Shown: positions 45,428-55,050, counted from the stretch's first letter. The stretch is 64,000 nucleotides of DNA from Allobrachymonas chironomi DSM 19884 (GCF_000374625.1 NZ_KB894772.1:1-64000), one strand, 5' to 3'. Notes: a model not told the origin generated them from the sequence alone. Made by a program: numbers and translations.

Positions 45428-46507
45428 TTACTCCGGCACACGAACGGAGAGGTTCTGAGGCCACTCGGCCTTGGCGTCGAGCTTGACCCAGGCTACGCCG
45501 GGCAGACCGGTCTTGACCTGGTTCAGGTGCTTACGCAGCAGCTCCTGCGAGATCTGTGCGCGCACGCGAAACATCAGCTTTTGTCGCTCACTGGCGGTTT
45601 CCACCGTCTTGGGGGTGAACTGCGCTGCGCTGGCGACGAAGGAAACGGTGGCTGGAATCACATACTCGGGCGCGGCATCCAGAATGATGCGAACCTCCGA
45701 ACCCAGCGCAACGCGGCCGGCCACGGTTTCGGGCAGGAAGAAGGTGATGTACACGTCCGACAGATCAAGGAGGTTCAAGACACGTCCGCCCGCTCCAAGC
45801 ACCTCGCCGGGTTGCGCGACACGCACCTGAACCCGTCCGTCGCGCGGAGACCGCAGTTCGCTGTCGCGGATGTCGGCTTCGATGCGGCTGATACTGGCCG
45901 TAGCGGCGGACACGCTGGACTGCGCGCCGACAAGCTGCGCCCTGGCGGCTTCGACCGCGGCGCGGGCAGCGGCGGCCTGTGCCTTGCTGGCCGCGAGGGT
46001 CGCCTGGGCGCCCCGTACGCGCGCCCGGTCATCGTCCAGTTCCTGGATCGAGGCGGCTCCCTCACTCGACAGCGTGCTGGAGCGTGTCAGGCGCCGTTGC
46101 GCGGCGTCCAGTTCCGACTCGCGCTGACCAACCAGAGCCAAGGCGGCAGTCACGTCGGCTTCACGCAGCGCCACCTGTGCCTGCGCCGCGGTCACCGAAT
46201 GCTCAGCCTGCTGACGCATGGCCAGGGCCTCGTCGCGCTGCGCTTCCAGCGTTTCCAGCCGCATCTTGGCCAGTGGCTGGCCGGCTGTGACGAAATCGCC
46301 TTCACGCACCAGGATGTCTTCGATGCGGCCGGGAAGTTTGGTGGCCACGTCGATCTCGGTGGCTTCGATGCGGCCATTGCCGTTGACGAATCCTTCGCCC
46401 GGGCCGCTGTCGGTAAACCTCGTCCAGCTCCACCAGGCCAGCGCGGCAACAACCGCTGCAGCGAAAGCGACCAGGAGTTTTTTCTTGAGAGAGGGGGAGA
46501 CAGTCAT
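45428..46507 (-). CDS. yhiI: HlyD-family periplasmic adaptor, YhiI-like
   Basis: This is a membrane-fusion protein joining the ABC exporter to the outer-membrane channel (359 aa). A single N-terminal membrane anchor ([18 protein letters not shown]) precedes [20 protein letters not shown], which begins the biotinyl-lipoyl-like domain. A long coiled coil rich in Ala/Gln/Glu follows (~90-210), then [20 protein letters not shown]. It is 3 bp from the RbbA-like gene. Confidence 0.88.
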   Translation of the reverse strand: MTVSPSLKKKLLVAFAAAVVAALAWWSWTRFTDSGPGEGFVNGNGRIEATEIDVATKLPGRIEDILVREGDFVTAGQPLAKMRLETLEAQRDEALAMRQQAEHSVTAAQAQVALREADVTAALALVGQRESELDAAQRRLTRSSTLSSEGAASIQELDDDRARVRGAQATLAASKAQAAAARAAVEAARAQLVGAQSSVSAATASISRIEADIRDSELRSPRDGRVQVRVAQPGEVLGAGGRVLNLLDLSDVYITFFLPETVAGRVALGSEVRIILDAAPEYVIPATVSFVASAAQFTPKTVETASERQKLMFRVRAQISQELLRKHLNQVKTGLPGVAWVKLDAKAEWPQNLSVRVPE

Positions 46508-46521
46508 GGGTTCGGCGTGCC

Positions 46522-48009
46522 TTAACGGGTTGATGGGGTGGAAGCGGGAGTCGAGGCCGCACCCTGTGCCTCGCCGGCTGCGGCGAGGGTGCCGCCGCCG
46601 AGCGCGGCATACAGCGCCACCTGGCTGGACAGCAGCGCGCGGCGCGCCTGTACCAGTTGTTGCTGGGCTCCCAGCAGATCGCGTTGGGCATCCAGCACTT
46701 CCAAGAAGGCGGCCGAGCCGTTGTCGTAGCGCAACTTGGCCAGGCGTGCGCGTTCGCTTTGCGCTTCCAGGTTGGCTCTCTGGATCGTCAACTGCTCAGC
46801 CAGCCAGTGCTTTGCGCTCAGCGCATCGGCCACCTCGCGGAAGGCCGTTTGAATGGTTTTTTCGTATCCGGCGACGGCGATGTCGCGGCGCACTTCGCTC
46901 AGCTCCAGATTGGCGCGGCGGCGCCCGCCATCGAAGATGGGCAGCGACAGGGTGGGCATGAAGGTCCAGGCACGACTGCCGGAATCGAACAAGCCATTCA
47001 AGTCGGAGCTGGCCGTGCCGAAGCTGCCGGTCAGCGCAATGCGCGGCAAAAACGCCGCGCGGGCCGCGCCGATGTGGGCATTGCTGGCACGCAATTGGTG
47101 TTCGGCGGAAATGATGTCCGGGCGACTGACCAGCAGCTCCGAAGGCAGACCGGCCCGCAGCTCAGCCAGAACCGTCGTTTCATCGAAGGGTGCCTTGGCG
47201 GGCAGCGGGCCGGGATCAGCGCCTACCAGCAGTGCCAGGGCGTGCAGTTGCGTGGTGCGAGCCTGCTCAAGCTGCGTCAGCAGCGCCTGAGCTTGGTTCA
47301 GCAGGGTCTGGACCTGTGTGAGATCCAGCTTCGAGGTCGAGCCGACTTCGACGCGGCGCCGGAAAATGCGATAGGACTCCTCGCGGGTGGTCACGGTTTG
47401 CCGTGCGATCGCCACGCGTTCGTCGATCTCGCGCAGGCCAAGATAGCCGTCTGCCACCTGGGCGATCAGCGCCAAATGGACGGCCTGGCGAGCCGCGTCG
47501 GAAGCCAGCCAAGTTTGCAGGGCGGCGTCTTCCAGGTTGCGGATCCGACCCCACAGATCCAGTTCCCAGGTGGTCAAACCCACCTCGGCCCGGTACTCGC
47601 CGCCCACCTGCGATCGGCCCGACATGTTCAGGTCGCCAGGGACCCGCGCGCGTCCACCTTGGGCGCCCACGCCCATGGCAGGAAAACGATCCGAGCGCTG
47701 AATGCGGAATGTGGCGCTGGCTTCCTCGACGCGCAGCGCGGCCACGCGCAGGTCGCGGTTGTTTTCCAGCGCAGTCTCGATGAGGCGTTGCAGCAGGGGG
47801 TCGGTGAAGTACGCCTGCCAGGCAAGCTCTCCCGCGTGGGCGCCGTCGGTGCCTGATCCAAGATGCGCGGGCCAGGCTTCGGGCACGGGCAATGGCGGGG
47901 TGTCTGGCGCCGGAGCGAGCGACATGCAGCCGGTCAAGACGACGGCGCTCAGGGCCAACGAGGCAGCGCGCAATCTGAACGCAGGAAACAACGGGGAAGT
48001 TGGGAGCAT
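46522..48009 (-). CDS. outer-membrane efflux lipoprotein, NodT/OprM family
   Basis: The channel partner of the exporter (495 aa). The signal peptide ends VVLTGC, so it is probably lipidated, as in OprM/NodT. Typical repeats include [60 protein letters not shown] and [20 protein letters not shown]. The ATG at 48009 is preferred to a GTG two codons upstream. It is the first gene of the long minus-strand run and lies downstream of the palindromic operator. Confidence 0.9.
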   Translation of the reverse strand: MLPTSPLFPAFRLRAASLALSAVVLTGCMSLAPAPDTPPLPVPEAWPAHLGSGTDGAHAGELAWQAYFTDPLLQRLIETALENNRDLRVAALRVEEASATFRIQRSDRFPAMGVGAQGGRARVPGDLNMSGRSQVGGEYRAEVGLTTWELDLWGRIRNLEDAALQTWLASDAARQAVHLALIAQVADGYLGLREIDERVAIARQTVTTREESYRIFRRRVEVGSTSKLDLTQVQTLLNQAQALLTQLEQARTTQLHALALLVGADPGPLPAKAPFDETTVLAELRAGLPSELLVSRPDIISAEHQLRASNAHIGAARAAFLPRIALTGSFGTASSDLNGLFDSGSRAWTFMPTLSLPIFDGGRRRANLELSEVRRDIAVAGYEKTIQTAFREVADALSAKHWLAEQLTIQRANLEAQSERARLAKLRYDNGSAAFLEVLDAQRDLLGAQQQLVQARRALLSSQVALYAALGGGTLAAAGEAQGAASTPASTPSTR

Positions 48010-48270
48010 GGTCACGTTCCGTACAGGTATCGGGCTGAAGAGGGTCTGGTCGCAGAGGAGGGAATGGCTGCCACCCGCGCAATGCGGGGTTCGTGGCTGG
48101 TGTCCGCAAGCCCTACTTTCTTGCTTGCAAGTGCTGTCAAGCCCACTTCATCTCCTTGTTGATATGTGCATCCCCGTGTTCCCCGGCTGGTTGATAGGGC
48201 GCTCTTCCTGTGTCGTAACCCGATGTGCCGGGTTCACTCGCGCCCTGTGTTGATCTGCATTGTGAAATCT

Positions 48271-48298
48271 GAAAACAAACGACTGGACGGTTGTTTTC
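48271..48298. promoter_or_regulatory. 28-bp palindrome, probable TetR operator
   Basis: The arms GAAAACAA (48271-48278) and TTGTTTTC (48291-48298) are perfect inverted repeats and the 12-bp centre is partly symmetrical. It lies directly downstream of a minus-strand -10, over the expected start of transcription, 163 bases from tetR. The size and position are as expected for a TetR-family repressor site. Confidence 0.65.
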
Positions 48299-48299
48299 A

Positions 48300-48327
48300 A
48301 TTATACGTTGCAATCCAAGAACCGCAA
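48300..48327 (-). promoter_or_regulatory. sigma70-type promoter for the minus-strand run
   Basis: On the minus strand the -10 reads TATAAT (complement of 48300-48305), with TTGCGG 16 bases upstream (complement of 48322-48327) as a weak -35. Transcription would start near 48293, inside the palindrome, so repressor binding would block it. Confidence 0.55.
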
Positions 48328-48460
48328 TCAGCGGGCTCGTCGGTCATTGACGCAGGTCAATTCGAGCTGCCGGCTTGGGTTCAAGGAAGGCCCTGATTCT
48401 TGGTAGAGCCGGTGACAGGCCCATGGGAACACCCCTCAGATCTTTGAACAGAGCCTTTGA

Positions 48461-49099
48461 ATGCCACCCAATAAAGATGACGCGCCAGACAACAAGCGCC
48501 GCTACCTGTCCTCTGCCGCCAGGAAAGAGGAAATACTCGACGCGGCCCTGGTCGAATTCGCGGATCGGACATACAACGCAGTGTCGATGGAGCGCCTGGC
48601 GGAATGCGCGGGCTTGTCCAAGGCTGGCATCTATGCCCACTTCAAAAGCAAGGAAGAAATTTTTCACGCCTTGCTCGAACGTACGACGAAGCAGATTTGT
48701 GATTTCCAGGGCTGGCTCCCGGATGAGGATCTGACGTTGCCAGAGCTGGTAGATGTCTACCTGGATCGCCTGTACGCGACCTTCAGCTCCCCTGCCACGA
48801 TGTCGATCTACCGGCTGCTTCTGGCCGAAAGCGCCCGAACTCCAGAGCTGGTGCAGCGTTGGCACAACGAAGTTGCGCTCGGGCTGAAAGAGCGGGCGCA
48901 GACCATCATCCACCGCAACATACGCCGAGGCGTCATTCGCCCAGGCGTCTTGACCGAACACTTCTTCCCGTTGGCGCTCGCGCCCGCAGTGCTGTGGCTG
49001 AGTTCCTCGATGCTGTCCAAGGGGAATCCTTCCATCTCGCTGGTGCAGTTACGGGATGCGCACCGGCAACTGTTGCTTGAGCTTTTGCAGCCTCAATGA
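48461..49099 (+). CDS. TetR/AcrR-family transcriptional regulator
   Basis: The 212-aa protein has a Lys/Arg-rich start, then the TetR helix-turn-helix (ARKEEILDAALVEFADRTYN then AVSMERLAECAGLSKAGIYA, with HFKSKEEIFHALLE). The C-terminal part has the TetR_C AefR-like look (SPATMSIYRLLLAESARTPE). It is divergent from the efflux gene and next to a palindrome. It overlaps the DUF4105 gene by 4 bp. Ligand is unknown. Confidence 0.92.
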   Translation: MPPNKDDAPDNKRRYLSSAARKEEILDAALVEFADRTYNAVSMERLAECAGLSKAGIYAHFKSKEEIFHALLERTTKQICDFQGWLPDEDLTLPELVDVYLDRLYATFSSPATMSIYRLLLAESARTPELVQRWHNEVALGLKERAQTIIHRNIRRGVIRPGVLTEHFFPLALAPAVLWLSSSMLSKGNPSISLVQLRDAHRQLLLELLQPQ

Positions 49100-50142
49100 G
49101 CGGAGTGATGCACAGAGTCCTGCGCGCCCTTGCAGGCTTGGCGATCGGCTTTGTGGTACTGCTGCTGACTGTGTGGGGTGCGCTGGCTCTGTGGCATCAG
49201 ATGCCGGGACCTTCGGTGGTGCGATGGTTTGTCATTGCCATGTGGTCCACATTGGGTGTGACCGTTGTCTTGTCGCGGGCGGGCTTGCTTGGGCGGCGCA
49301 ATCGCAACATCGCCGGATTCGCATTTGTGATCGCAGCCGCCTCCCTGCTCATGTGGTGGGGGACGCTGCAGCCGTCACACCAGCGTGTATGGGCTGACGA
49401 TGTCGCTCAGTTGCTGGAGGCCAGGATCGACGGCAACCATGTTCACCTGAATAATGTGCGCAACTTCCAGTGGCGCAGCGAAACCGACTACACCCCGCAG
49501 TGGGAGAGCCGCACATACGACCTGGATCGTCTGCGCAGCGCCGACTTGGTGCTTTCCTACTGGATGGGGCCGCACATCGCCCACACCCTGGTGTCGTTCG
49601 GCTTCGATGGCGGTGAACGCGTGGTGTTCTCGCTGGAAATTCGCAAGGAACGCCATGAGTCCTTCTCGGCGGTAGGAGGATTCTTCCGTCAGTTCGAGCA
49701 GATCCTGGTAGCCGCCGATGAGCGAGACATTGTGCGTACGCGCAGCAACGCGCGAGGCGAAGATGTTTATCTCTATCGCTTGCAGATGAATCAGGCGAGT
49801 GCCCGCGCGTTGTTTCTGGAGTATCTGAACGCGGCCAATGAACTGCGGCAGAAACCGCGCTTTTACAACACGTTAACCAGTAACTGCACGACCATCGTAT
49901 TCGAGCTGGCCCGGGTCATTGCGCCCGCATTGCCAATGGACTATCGCCTGCTGCTGTCTGGATATTTTGCGCGGTACGTCTACGACCTGCATGGATTGAC
50001 GCCTGGCTATCGTTACGATGAATTGCAGGCACTGGGGCATATCAACGAACGTGCCCTTGCTTCCGATGTGTCAGAGGATGACTTCTCGATGTCGATTCGA
50101 CAAGGCGTGCCAGGCATCCCTGCCAACGAGGTGAATCCATGA
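49096..50142 (+). CDS. Lnb N-terminal periplasmic domain (DUF4105) membrane protein
   Basis: The 348-aa protein has about three N-terminal hydrophobic segments (ALAGLAIGFVVLLLTVWGAL and following) and a periplasmic domain matching DUF4105, now named for the lipoprotein acyl-transferase Lnb. Blocks are WESRTYDLDRLRSADLVLSY, WMGPHIAHTLVSFGF and YNTLTSNCTTIVFEL, with Cys264 as the likely catalytic residue. Lnb moves an acyl chain within bacterial lipoproteins. Whether this homologue does so is unknown. It is coupled to tetR and to the following lipoprotein gene by ATGA overlaps. Confidence 0.82.
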   Translation: MSGVMHRVLRALAGLAIGFVVLLLTVWGALALWHQMPGPSVVRWFVIAMWSTLGVTVVLSRAGLLGRRNRNIAGFAFVIAAASLLMWWGTLQPSHQRVWADDVAQLLEARIDGNHVHLNNVRNFQWRSETDYTPQWESRTYDLDRLRSADLVLSYWMGPHIAHTLVSFGFDGGERVVFSLEIRKERHESFSAVGGFFRQFEQILVAADERDIVRTRSNARGEDVYLYRLQMNQASARALFLEYLNAANELRQKPRFYNTLTSNCTTIVFELARVIAPALPMDYRLLLSGYFARYVYDLHGLTPGYRYDELQALGHINERALASDVSEDDFSMSIRQGVPGIPANEVNP

Positions 50143-52079
50143 GGTTCCCGCAGGCCTGCCTTCTCATTGCATGCGCCGCTCTTGCTCCGCTGCTGCTGGG
50201 GGGCTGCTCGATCCTGCGCGAGTTCGGCCCAGTGGTTGAAGTTCATACGCTACCTGCCAGGGAGGCCATCGAACTCAAGCGCGGCGACATCCTGACACGT
50301 GGCAAGCTCAGCGATGCGACTGTCCAGACCATCAGGGTGGCGGCATTGGATGAGCAGGCATGCGCAAAGCCGATCTCCTCGGAGTGCGCGGAGGCCTTGG
50401 CTACCGTGACGGGGGTCGCCACGGATAGACGCCTGGCTGCACTGTCCGAACTATGGCTGGCGCAGGCTCAGGCCATGAAGCCCGGCTCAGCGCAGCAAGC
50501 CGCCTGGCTTGAGACGATTCGCTATGCCTATGCTTATCTGTTCCTTGGTGACCATACTCCGGGAGAGCGGGCCTTCGAGGATCGCCAGACCCAAGTGCGG
50601 GATTGGTATAACTATGCCGTCGAGCATGCGGCCACCGGCATGTTCGAAGTTCGGCAACAAATGCCGACGCAGTTGCCCGACCAGACCAGTTGGAACATTG
50701 CAGGCTGGGAACTGAAGCTGGATATGCGCGGCGCGCGCTTACCGGGCAGTACGGCGGTGCCAGCCGAACTCCTGCCAGCCTCGTCCCTGTCTTTCCGTGG
50801 ATTGCGTAGCCTCTACCGGCGCGACGGCTTTGGCGCCGAGCTTGTGGCGGTCATTCCGGACGAGTCCCTGAGCGCCGCCCCAACTCGGGGTGGTCGCCCA
50901 GCGGCAAAACATGATCAGCAACCGCTGCCCTGGAGCGAGATGCCCGCGCCGTCCATGACGGTTCTGCTGCATCCCGACGGAGACAACTTGGACAGCGTGC
51001 TGCATGCTCGTACAGCCCGTCTGACGGTGCATGACCCCTATGTGGAATCGGCCATTATGCTGCGCGGCCAACGTGTGCCGCTGGCGGCCAATTTCACGGC
51101 CGGCTATGGCGTATGGCTGGCCCGTGCCAATTTCAACCGCCAGTCGCTGCGCAGCCTGCTCGGGCGCGAGGGTGGCATCGACCGCCCGCACGTCTACTTG
51201 ATGCAGCCCTACGATCCGAACAGGCGGATCATCGTCATGCTGCACGGACTGGCCAGCAGCCCTGAAGCCTGGGTGGAACTCGCCAACGAAATCCTGGGCG
51301 ATGAGGCCCTGCGCCAGCATTACCAGATCTGGCAGGTCTACTACCCGACCAACATGCCAGTCGCGTTGAACCACGCCATGATTCGCAGGGCGCTCGGGGA
51401 TACGCTGACGCATTTCGACCCATCCGGCCAAGCGCCGGCGTCGTCCGACCTCGTGCTGGTGGGGCATAGCATGGGCGGGGTCATCGCGCGGTTGATGGTG
51501 TCGTCAACCGATCAATCGCTGGTGCAATTGGCTGCGGATCACAGTCGGTTGACGCCGCAGCAGATCAGGCGCATTGATCCCATGTTGCGCTTCGAGCCCT
51601 TCCCGAATGTCAGCAGTGCCATCTTCATCGCGGCGCCTCATCGGGGCACATCGGTCGCGGGTGGACGCCTGGGGCGCTGGATGGCGGGATTTATCCGCTT
51701 TCCCATTACGGTGCTCGAAGAACTCGCCCATACACTGGCACCCAATGCGGCCGCCAGCAGCCGTGAAAGCCTGGCAACCATTCCCAATAGCGTGAACAAT
51801 CTCGACGAAAACGATCCGTTCGTGCGTACGGCGGCGGGCTTTCCCATCTCATCCCAGGTGCGCTATCACTCGATCGTGGCCCAAGCCAATTCCGAAGTGG
51901 CCCTCGATGATTCCGATGACGGTCTTGTGCCTTATCGCAGCGCACATCTTCCCGGCGCACAGTCCGAGAAAGTCATTATTTCGGGGCACAGCGTGCAACA
52001 GAGCGCGGCCGCGATACTGGAGATCCAGCGTATTCTGAGAGAGGACATGGCTCTGCGGGAAGCGCATTTACAGCCATAG
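50139..52079 (+). CDS. lipoprotein alpha/beta hydrolase, 646 aa
   Basis: A lipobox LLGGC at about residue 26 marks an anchored lipoprotein. The N-terminal ~250 residues are unlike any family I recognise. The C-terminal part is an alpha/beta-hydrolase (RRIIVMLHGLASSPEAWVEL; nucleophile Ser444 in GHSMGGVIARL; PHRGTSVAGGRLGRWMAGF; His in ISGHSVQQS near the end). It resembles lipase/PGAP1-like esterases. The coupled Lnb-like gene suggests a shared role in envelope lipids or lipoproteins. Confidence 0.8.
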   Translation: MRFPQACLLIACAALAPLLLGGCSILREFGPVVEVHTLPAREAIELKRGDILTRGKLSDATVQTIRVAALDEQACAKPISSECAEALATVTGVATDRRLAALSELWLAQAQAMKPGSAQQAAWLETIRYAYAYLFLGDHTPGERAFEDRQTQVRDWYNYAVEHAATGMFEVRQQMPTQLPDQTSWNIAGWELKLDMRGARLPGSTAVPAELLPASSLSFRGLRSLYRRDGFGAELVAVIPDESLSAAPTRGGRPAAKHDQQPLPWSEMPAPSMTVLLHPDGDNLDSVLHARTARLTVHDPYVESAIMLRGQRVPLAANFTAGYGVWLARANFNRQSLRSLLGREGGIDRPHVYLMQPYDPNRRIIVMLHGLASSPEAWVELANEILGDEALRQHYQIWQVYYPTNMPVALNHAMIRRALGDTLTHFDPSGQAPASSDLVLVGHSMGGVIARLMVSSTDQSLVQLAADHSRLTPQQIRRIDPMLRFEPFPNVSSAIFIAAPHRGTSVAGGRLGRWMAGFIRFPITVLEELAHTLAPNAAASSRESLATIPNSVNNLDENDPFVRTAAGFPISSQVRYHSIVAQANSEVALDDSDDGLVPYRSAHLPGAQSEKVIISGHSVQQSAAAILEIQRILREDMALREAHLQP

Positions 52080-52164
52080 ACAACTGCCATCTGCTGTGCG
52101 CGGCCGAGCTGATTTCGGATTTCGTATGGGCGTAATGCATTCATCTGAATGCGCAAAGAGCATC

Positions 52165-52338
52165 AGACTTACTGTTGCCCGCTCGACGCTGGCACAGTGG
52201 GTCGGTGCGTGCGGCGCGCAACTGCAGCCGATGGTAAAGGCGCTGGATGACGAACTGCGTCGCCACGTGGTGCTGCACGCCCACGAGACGCCGATGCTCA
52301 AGCCCAAGCATCTTGGCGACGGCAAGGCGTACCCAACG
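52165..52338 (+). pseudogene. IS66-family transposase remnant
   Basis: The frame reads VARSTLAQWVGACGAQLQPM, then VKALDDELRRHVVLHAHETP, which matches the middle of IS66 TnpC (RSTLARWVG, LQPL, LHADETPV). The first catalytic Asp of the DDE triad is replaced (HAHETP for HADETP), and the rest of the gene is missing. It marks an old insertion at the end of the cargo. Confidence 0.65.
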
Positions 52339-52607
52339 TGATCCGCCGTCTGGCGGCGACCCAGCCCATGCTCGACAAGATCGTCGGCCACCAACGCCAC
52401 ATCGCTCAGGCCTACGGCATATCGATGGAGCATGCGCGCTGGCTGTTGACCACCGTGGCGTTCCACTGCCTTGCCGTGGCCGACACGGTGTACTCGGTCG
52501 CCGAACGGGAACCCGTCGTGGATGCAGACCGTGCGACGGAGGAAGCCGAGATGGAGGCCGAACTCAACAGGGCATGCACGCACTCATTGTTGGCATGCTG
52601 GCCTTGA
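52338..52607 (+). CDS. small hypothetical protein, 89 aa
   Basis: I do not recognise this protein. It starts with GTG at 52338, and has a helix-rich middle (GHQRHIAQAYGISMEHARWL, then LTTVAFHCLAVADTVYSVAE) and an acidic stretch (ATEEAEMEAELNRA). It is placed inside a remnant region between an IS66 piece and a headless ATPase, so it may be a fragment or not expressed. Confidence 0.35.
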   Translation: MIRRLAATQPMLDKIVGHQRHIAQAYGISMEHARWLLTTVAFHCLAVADTVYSVAEREPVVDADRATEEAEMEAELNRACTHSLLACWP

Positions 52608-52654
52608 TGGATGCTGATGGCCTTTCAGGAGATAGTTGATCGTCGTTCTCGTTT

Positions 52655-53137
52655 GTGGGGGTTGAATGGAAATCCAGGGATGCCGTAATTGAGGAGCCTG
52701 GACGGCGTATCGTTCAGGAACAAACACGCACGGGCGGCCAGGCCCTGCCGTGGCTCGACATGACGGCCTTCCTGCGCGGGGCCATCGACCTTGCGCTAGA
52801 CAACCATGCCAATGCGCCACGCAGCAATACGCAATGGGTGTTCTTCGACCGTGGCCTGATCGACGCGGCGGCAGCACCCCAGGCACTGGACGGCACTACT
52901 ATTCTGGACACGATTGCCCAGTCGCATCGCTACCACTCGCGCATCTTTCTGGCCACGCCGTGGCCTGAAATCTATGTGCAGGACGAAGAACGCCGTCACA
53001 GCATGGATGAAGCGCGGGCTGAATTCGAGCGGCTTCAGCGCACCTATCCAGCGCTGGGCTATGCGGTATCGCGGTTGCCCAAGATCAGAGTGGCGCAACG
53101 CGCTGACTTTGTGCTGGACACCTTGGCTAGCCGCTAA
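52655..53137 (+). pseudogene. AAA_28-type ATPase lacking its P-loop
   Basis: The protein part visible (about 160 aa) matches AAA_28 ATPases: IEEPGRRIVQEQTRTGGQAL, WVFFDRGLIDAAAAPQ, FLATPWPEIYVQDEERRHSM and the block YPALGYAVSRLPKIRVAQRA. The family begins with a short strand and GGPGSGKS, which is absent here; only traces such as IVVLVCGG occur upstream in another frame. It is most simply a 5'-deleted gene. Confidence 0.65.
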
Positions 53138-53187
53138 CCTACCAAGGCGAACTCTACCGTATCTCACCGCCACGTAGGACTCCATGC

Positions 53188-55050
53188 TCAAATCTCTTGC
53201 GTAACTCTGAGATAAGGATTGTTGGGTGGTACTGCATCGAACAACCAATTCGCATCGATCAGCAAATACCCATGCAGCTTCCGGGACTTGCGCGGCCCGG
53301 TGACTTCACAGATCCAGATGTTCAAGCCGCTGTCGTGCTTTCGATGCAACCCCAGTTTCTCAAAGCGCTTCTGCACCCACTGCCAATCCGGCATCTTGTC
53401 CTGCCGTGCCAGCGTGCCGACATGAGGGTGCTCCTGGACGTAGCGCTGGAACACACCTGGGCTGACCAAGTAGGCCGTGTCATTCACGGAATGCACGAGC
53501 GCTTTTGCGTCGTTGATGATGAGCCGGCGCGAAGCAATTCCCTGTTTCAGCCACATCATGAAATGTTCGCCTGACGGGGGCGCTGCTGTTAGGGGTGGTT
53601 TAGCAGTAGATGGTGGTGGCGAAGGAAGCACTGCGGCAGTCGCTGGCATAGGAGTGCTGGGGTCTGCGGGGTAGCTTCTCTGTGCAACCGGCTCCACATC
53701 CTGCTCGGCACCAGGCGAGCCGCTCGTGCTCACCATTGCCAGCATGTCCTCCATGACATCGGACACGGGCTGGGCCTTAGGCGGTGAGGCGGTGACGGTA
53801 CTACTGCCTTCCCAAGATGGAAGTTTCTGACCGTTCGGGGCTGCCTTCGCCATGGCCGCAGGCGGCATTTTCGGCGCCTCGGCGTCGTTTTCGGCGACTG
53901 CCGCGTGGATCGCTACCGTGCCTGCAAAAGGCGTCGGTCGCTCGCCAGATTCCCAGATCAGCGCAGGAGCGAGGCGCAACAGGGTGAACGAGTGGGACCA
54001 GCCGGTGGAACTGGTTATGGTCGCGCGCCAAATAGCCTTGCCGTCGGGCGCCGGCTGCAACATGCCGTGATCCTGGAGGACGTTGAACACCGCGGTGTTG
54101 TTCGCAGGGATGCCATCGACGCCTTGGGACAGCAGGTGCGCACGCAGTTTGTCCGAGACCGTTTTGCTCACCAGCCACAGGGCATCGTCGGTGAGCCAGC
54201 CATCGGAGGCTTCCGGCTGGTTCAGTTTCAACTGTTCCTTGAGCAGGTAGCGCAACCCGTCGAGCAGCTTGCGCTGCAGCGCGTGCTTGGGCGCAGCCAT
54301 GGCGCGGGCCGGATCGCCGCCCAGCTCCTGGGCCACCGAGGCCCGGTCTGCCTGCACGACAAGTTCGCCCAGTACGCCGGCGTGCTCGTACTGCCCGGCC
54401 AGGACGTAGAGCAGTGGTGCCCACAGGGACGGATAGCCGCTGAGCCAGTCCAGGGCCTCACGGTCGAGCAGTTGGTGGTAGAGCAAACCTGTCGCGGCGC
54501 TGTGCAGGCGGTACTCGCGATCGTCGCGGTAGCGGAATCGGTATGGCTGGCGCAGCGGGCCGTGCCAAGGGTGCCAGATGCTGCCGTCGGCCAGCTCGAC
54601 GTGCAGATCGACGGCGATCTTGCCGATGTCGTGCAGCAGCGCGGCGTAGGCGACGGCGGCGGTCCAGGCTTCGGACTGTGCCGCTTGGTCTTCGGGGCTG
54701 GCGCCGATGGGCAGCAGATGGGACTGCCGCAGTTTCAGACTGTAGGCGACGATTTCGAGGCCGTGGTCGAGCATGCCGCCCAGATAGGCATGGTGATGCG
54801 CCTCGGAGGCCGGGAAGGCCTGGACCAGCTCGGCGTAGCGTTCCAGGGGCGCTCGGTACAGCGTGGCGAATTGCCTGCGCGACAGCGAGGTGCGCTGCCA
54901 AATGTGCTCCAGCAGCTTCTGCCGGCGCGGGGTGGCCAGCAGCGATGCGGCCGACTCGGGCCGCATCAACCCTTTCGGGAGGACGGTGGCGGGTGCTGGC
55001 GGTGGCGCGCCGGCGACCGGGGGCCGTTTTCGCTGGAACAGGGAGAGCAT
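53188..55050 (-). CDS. MobH-family relaxase (TraI_2/HD type)
   Basis: MobH relaxases nick the transfer origin of ICEs of the clc/SXT/PFGI groups. The ATG at 55050 (620 aa) begins MLSLFQRKRPPVAGAPPPAP. The N-terminal domain has PETAS-type residues in MRPESAASLLATPRRQKLLE and the HD-like motifs AHHHAYLGGMLDHGLEIVAY and LLHDIGKIAVDLHV. The C-terminal part has the DUF1528/TraI_2_C domain (MWLKQGIASRRLIINDAKAL). The oriT is probably nearby but I cannot place it. Confidence 0.88.
   Translation of the reverse strand: MLSLFQRKRPPVAGAPPPAPATVLPKGLMRPESAASLLATPRRQKLLEHIWQRTSLSRRQFATLYRAPLERYAELVQAFPASEAHHHAYLGGMLDHGLEIVAYSLKLRQSHLLPIGASPEDQAAQSEAWTAAVAYAALLHDIGKIAVDLHVELADGSIWHPWHGPLRQPYRFRYRDDREYRLHSAATGLLYHQLLDREALDWLSGYPSLWAPLLYVLAGQYEHAGVLGELVVQADRASVAQELGGDPARAMAAPKHALQRKLLDGLRYLLKEQLKLNQPEASDGWLTDDALWLVSKTVSDKLRAHLLSQGVDGIPANNTAVFNVLQDHGMLQPAPDGKAIWRATITSSTGWSHSFTLLRLAPALIWESGERPTPFAGTVAIHAAVAENDAEAPKMPPAAMAKAAPNGQKLPSWEGSSTVTASPPKAQPVSDVMEDMLAMVSTSGSPGAEQDVEPVAQRSYPADPSTPMPATAAVLPSPPPSTAKPPLTAAPPSGEHFMMWLKQGIASRRLIINDAKALVHSVNDTAYLVSPGVFQRYVQEHPHVGTLARQDKMPDWQWVQKRFEKLGLHRKHDSGLNIWICEVTGPRKSRKLHGYLLIDANWLFDAVPPNNPYLRVTQEI

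Larger units (their letters stand above)
48010..48460. promoter_or_regulatory. 451-bp divergent control region between the efflux gene and tetR
   Basis: The region separates the minus-strand run from the plus-strand tetR operon. It contains a minus-strand promoter and a large palindrome, listed separately. I see no other gene. About 285 bases of leader would precede the efflux gene. Confidence 0.6.

Noticed and set aside
45074-46525. 483-aa plus-strand frame opposite yhiI and rbbA
   Set aside because: It is antisense to well-supported genes and has no recognisable domain.
46657-47856. Long plus-strand frame opposite the efflux gene (399 aa)
   Set aside because: It is a shadow of the minus-strand NodT-type gene; the product has no family features.
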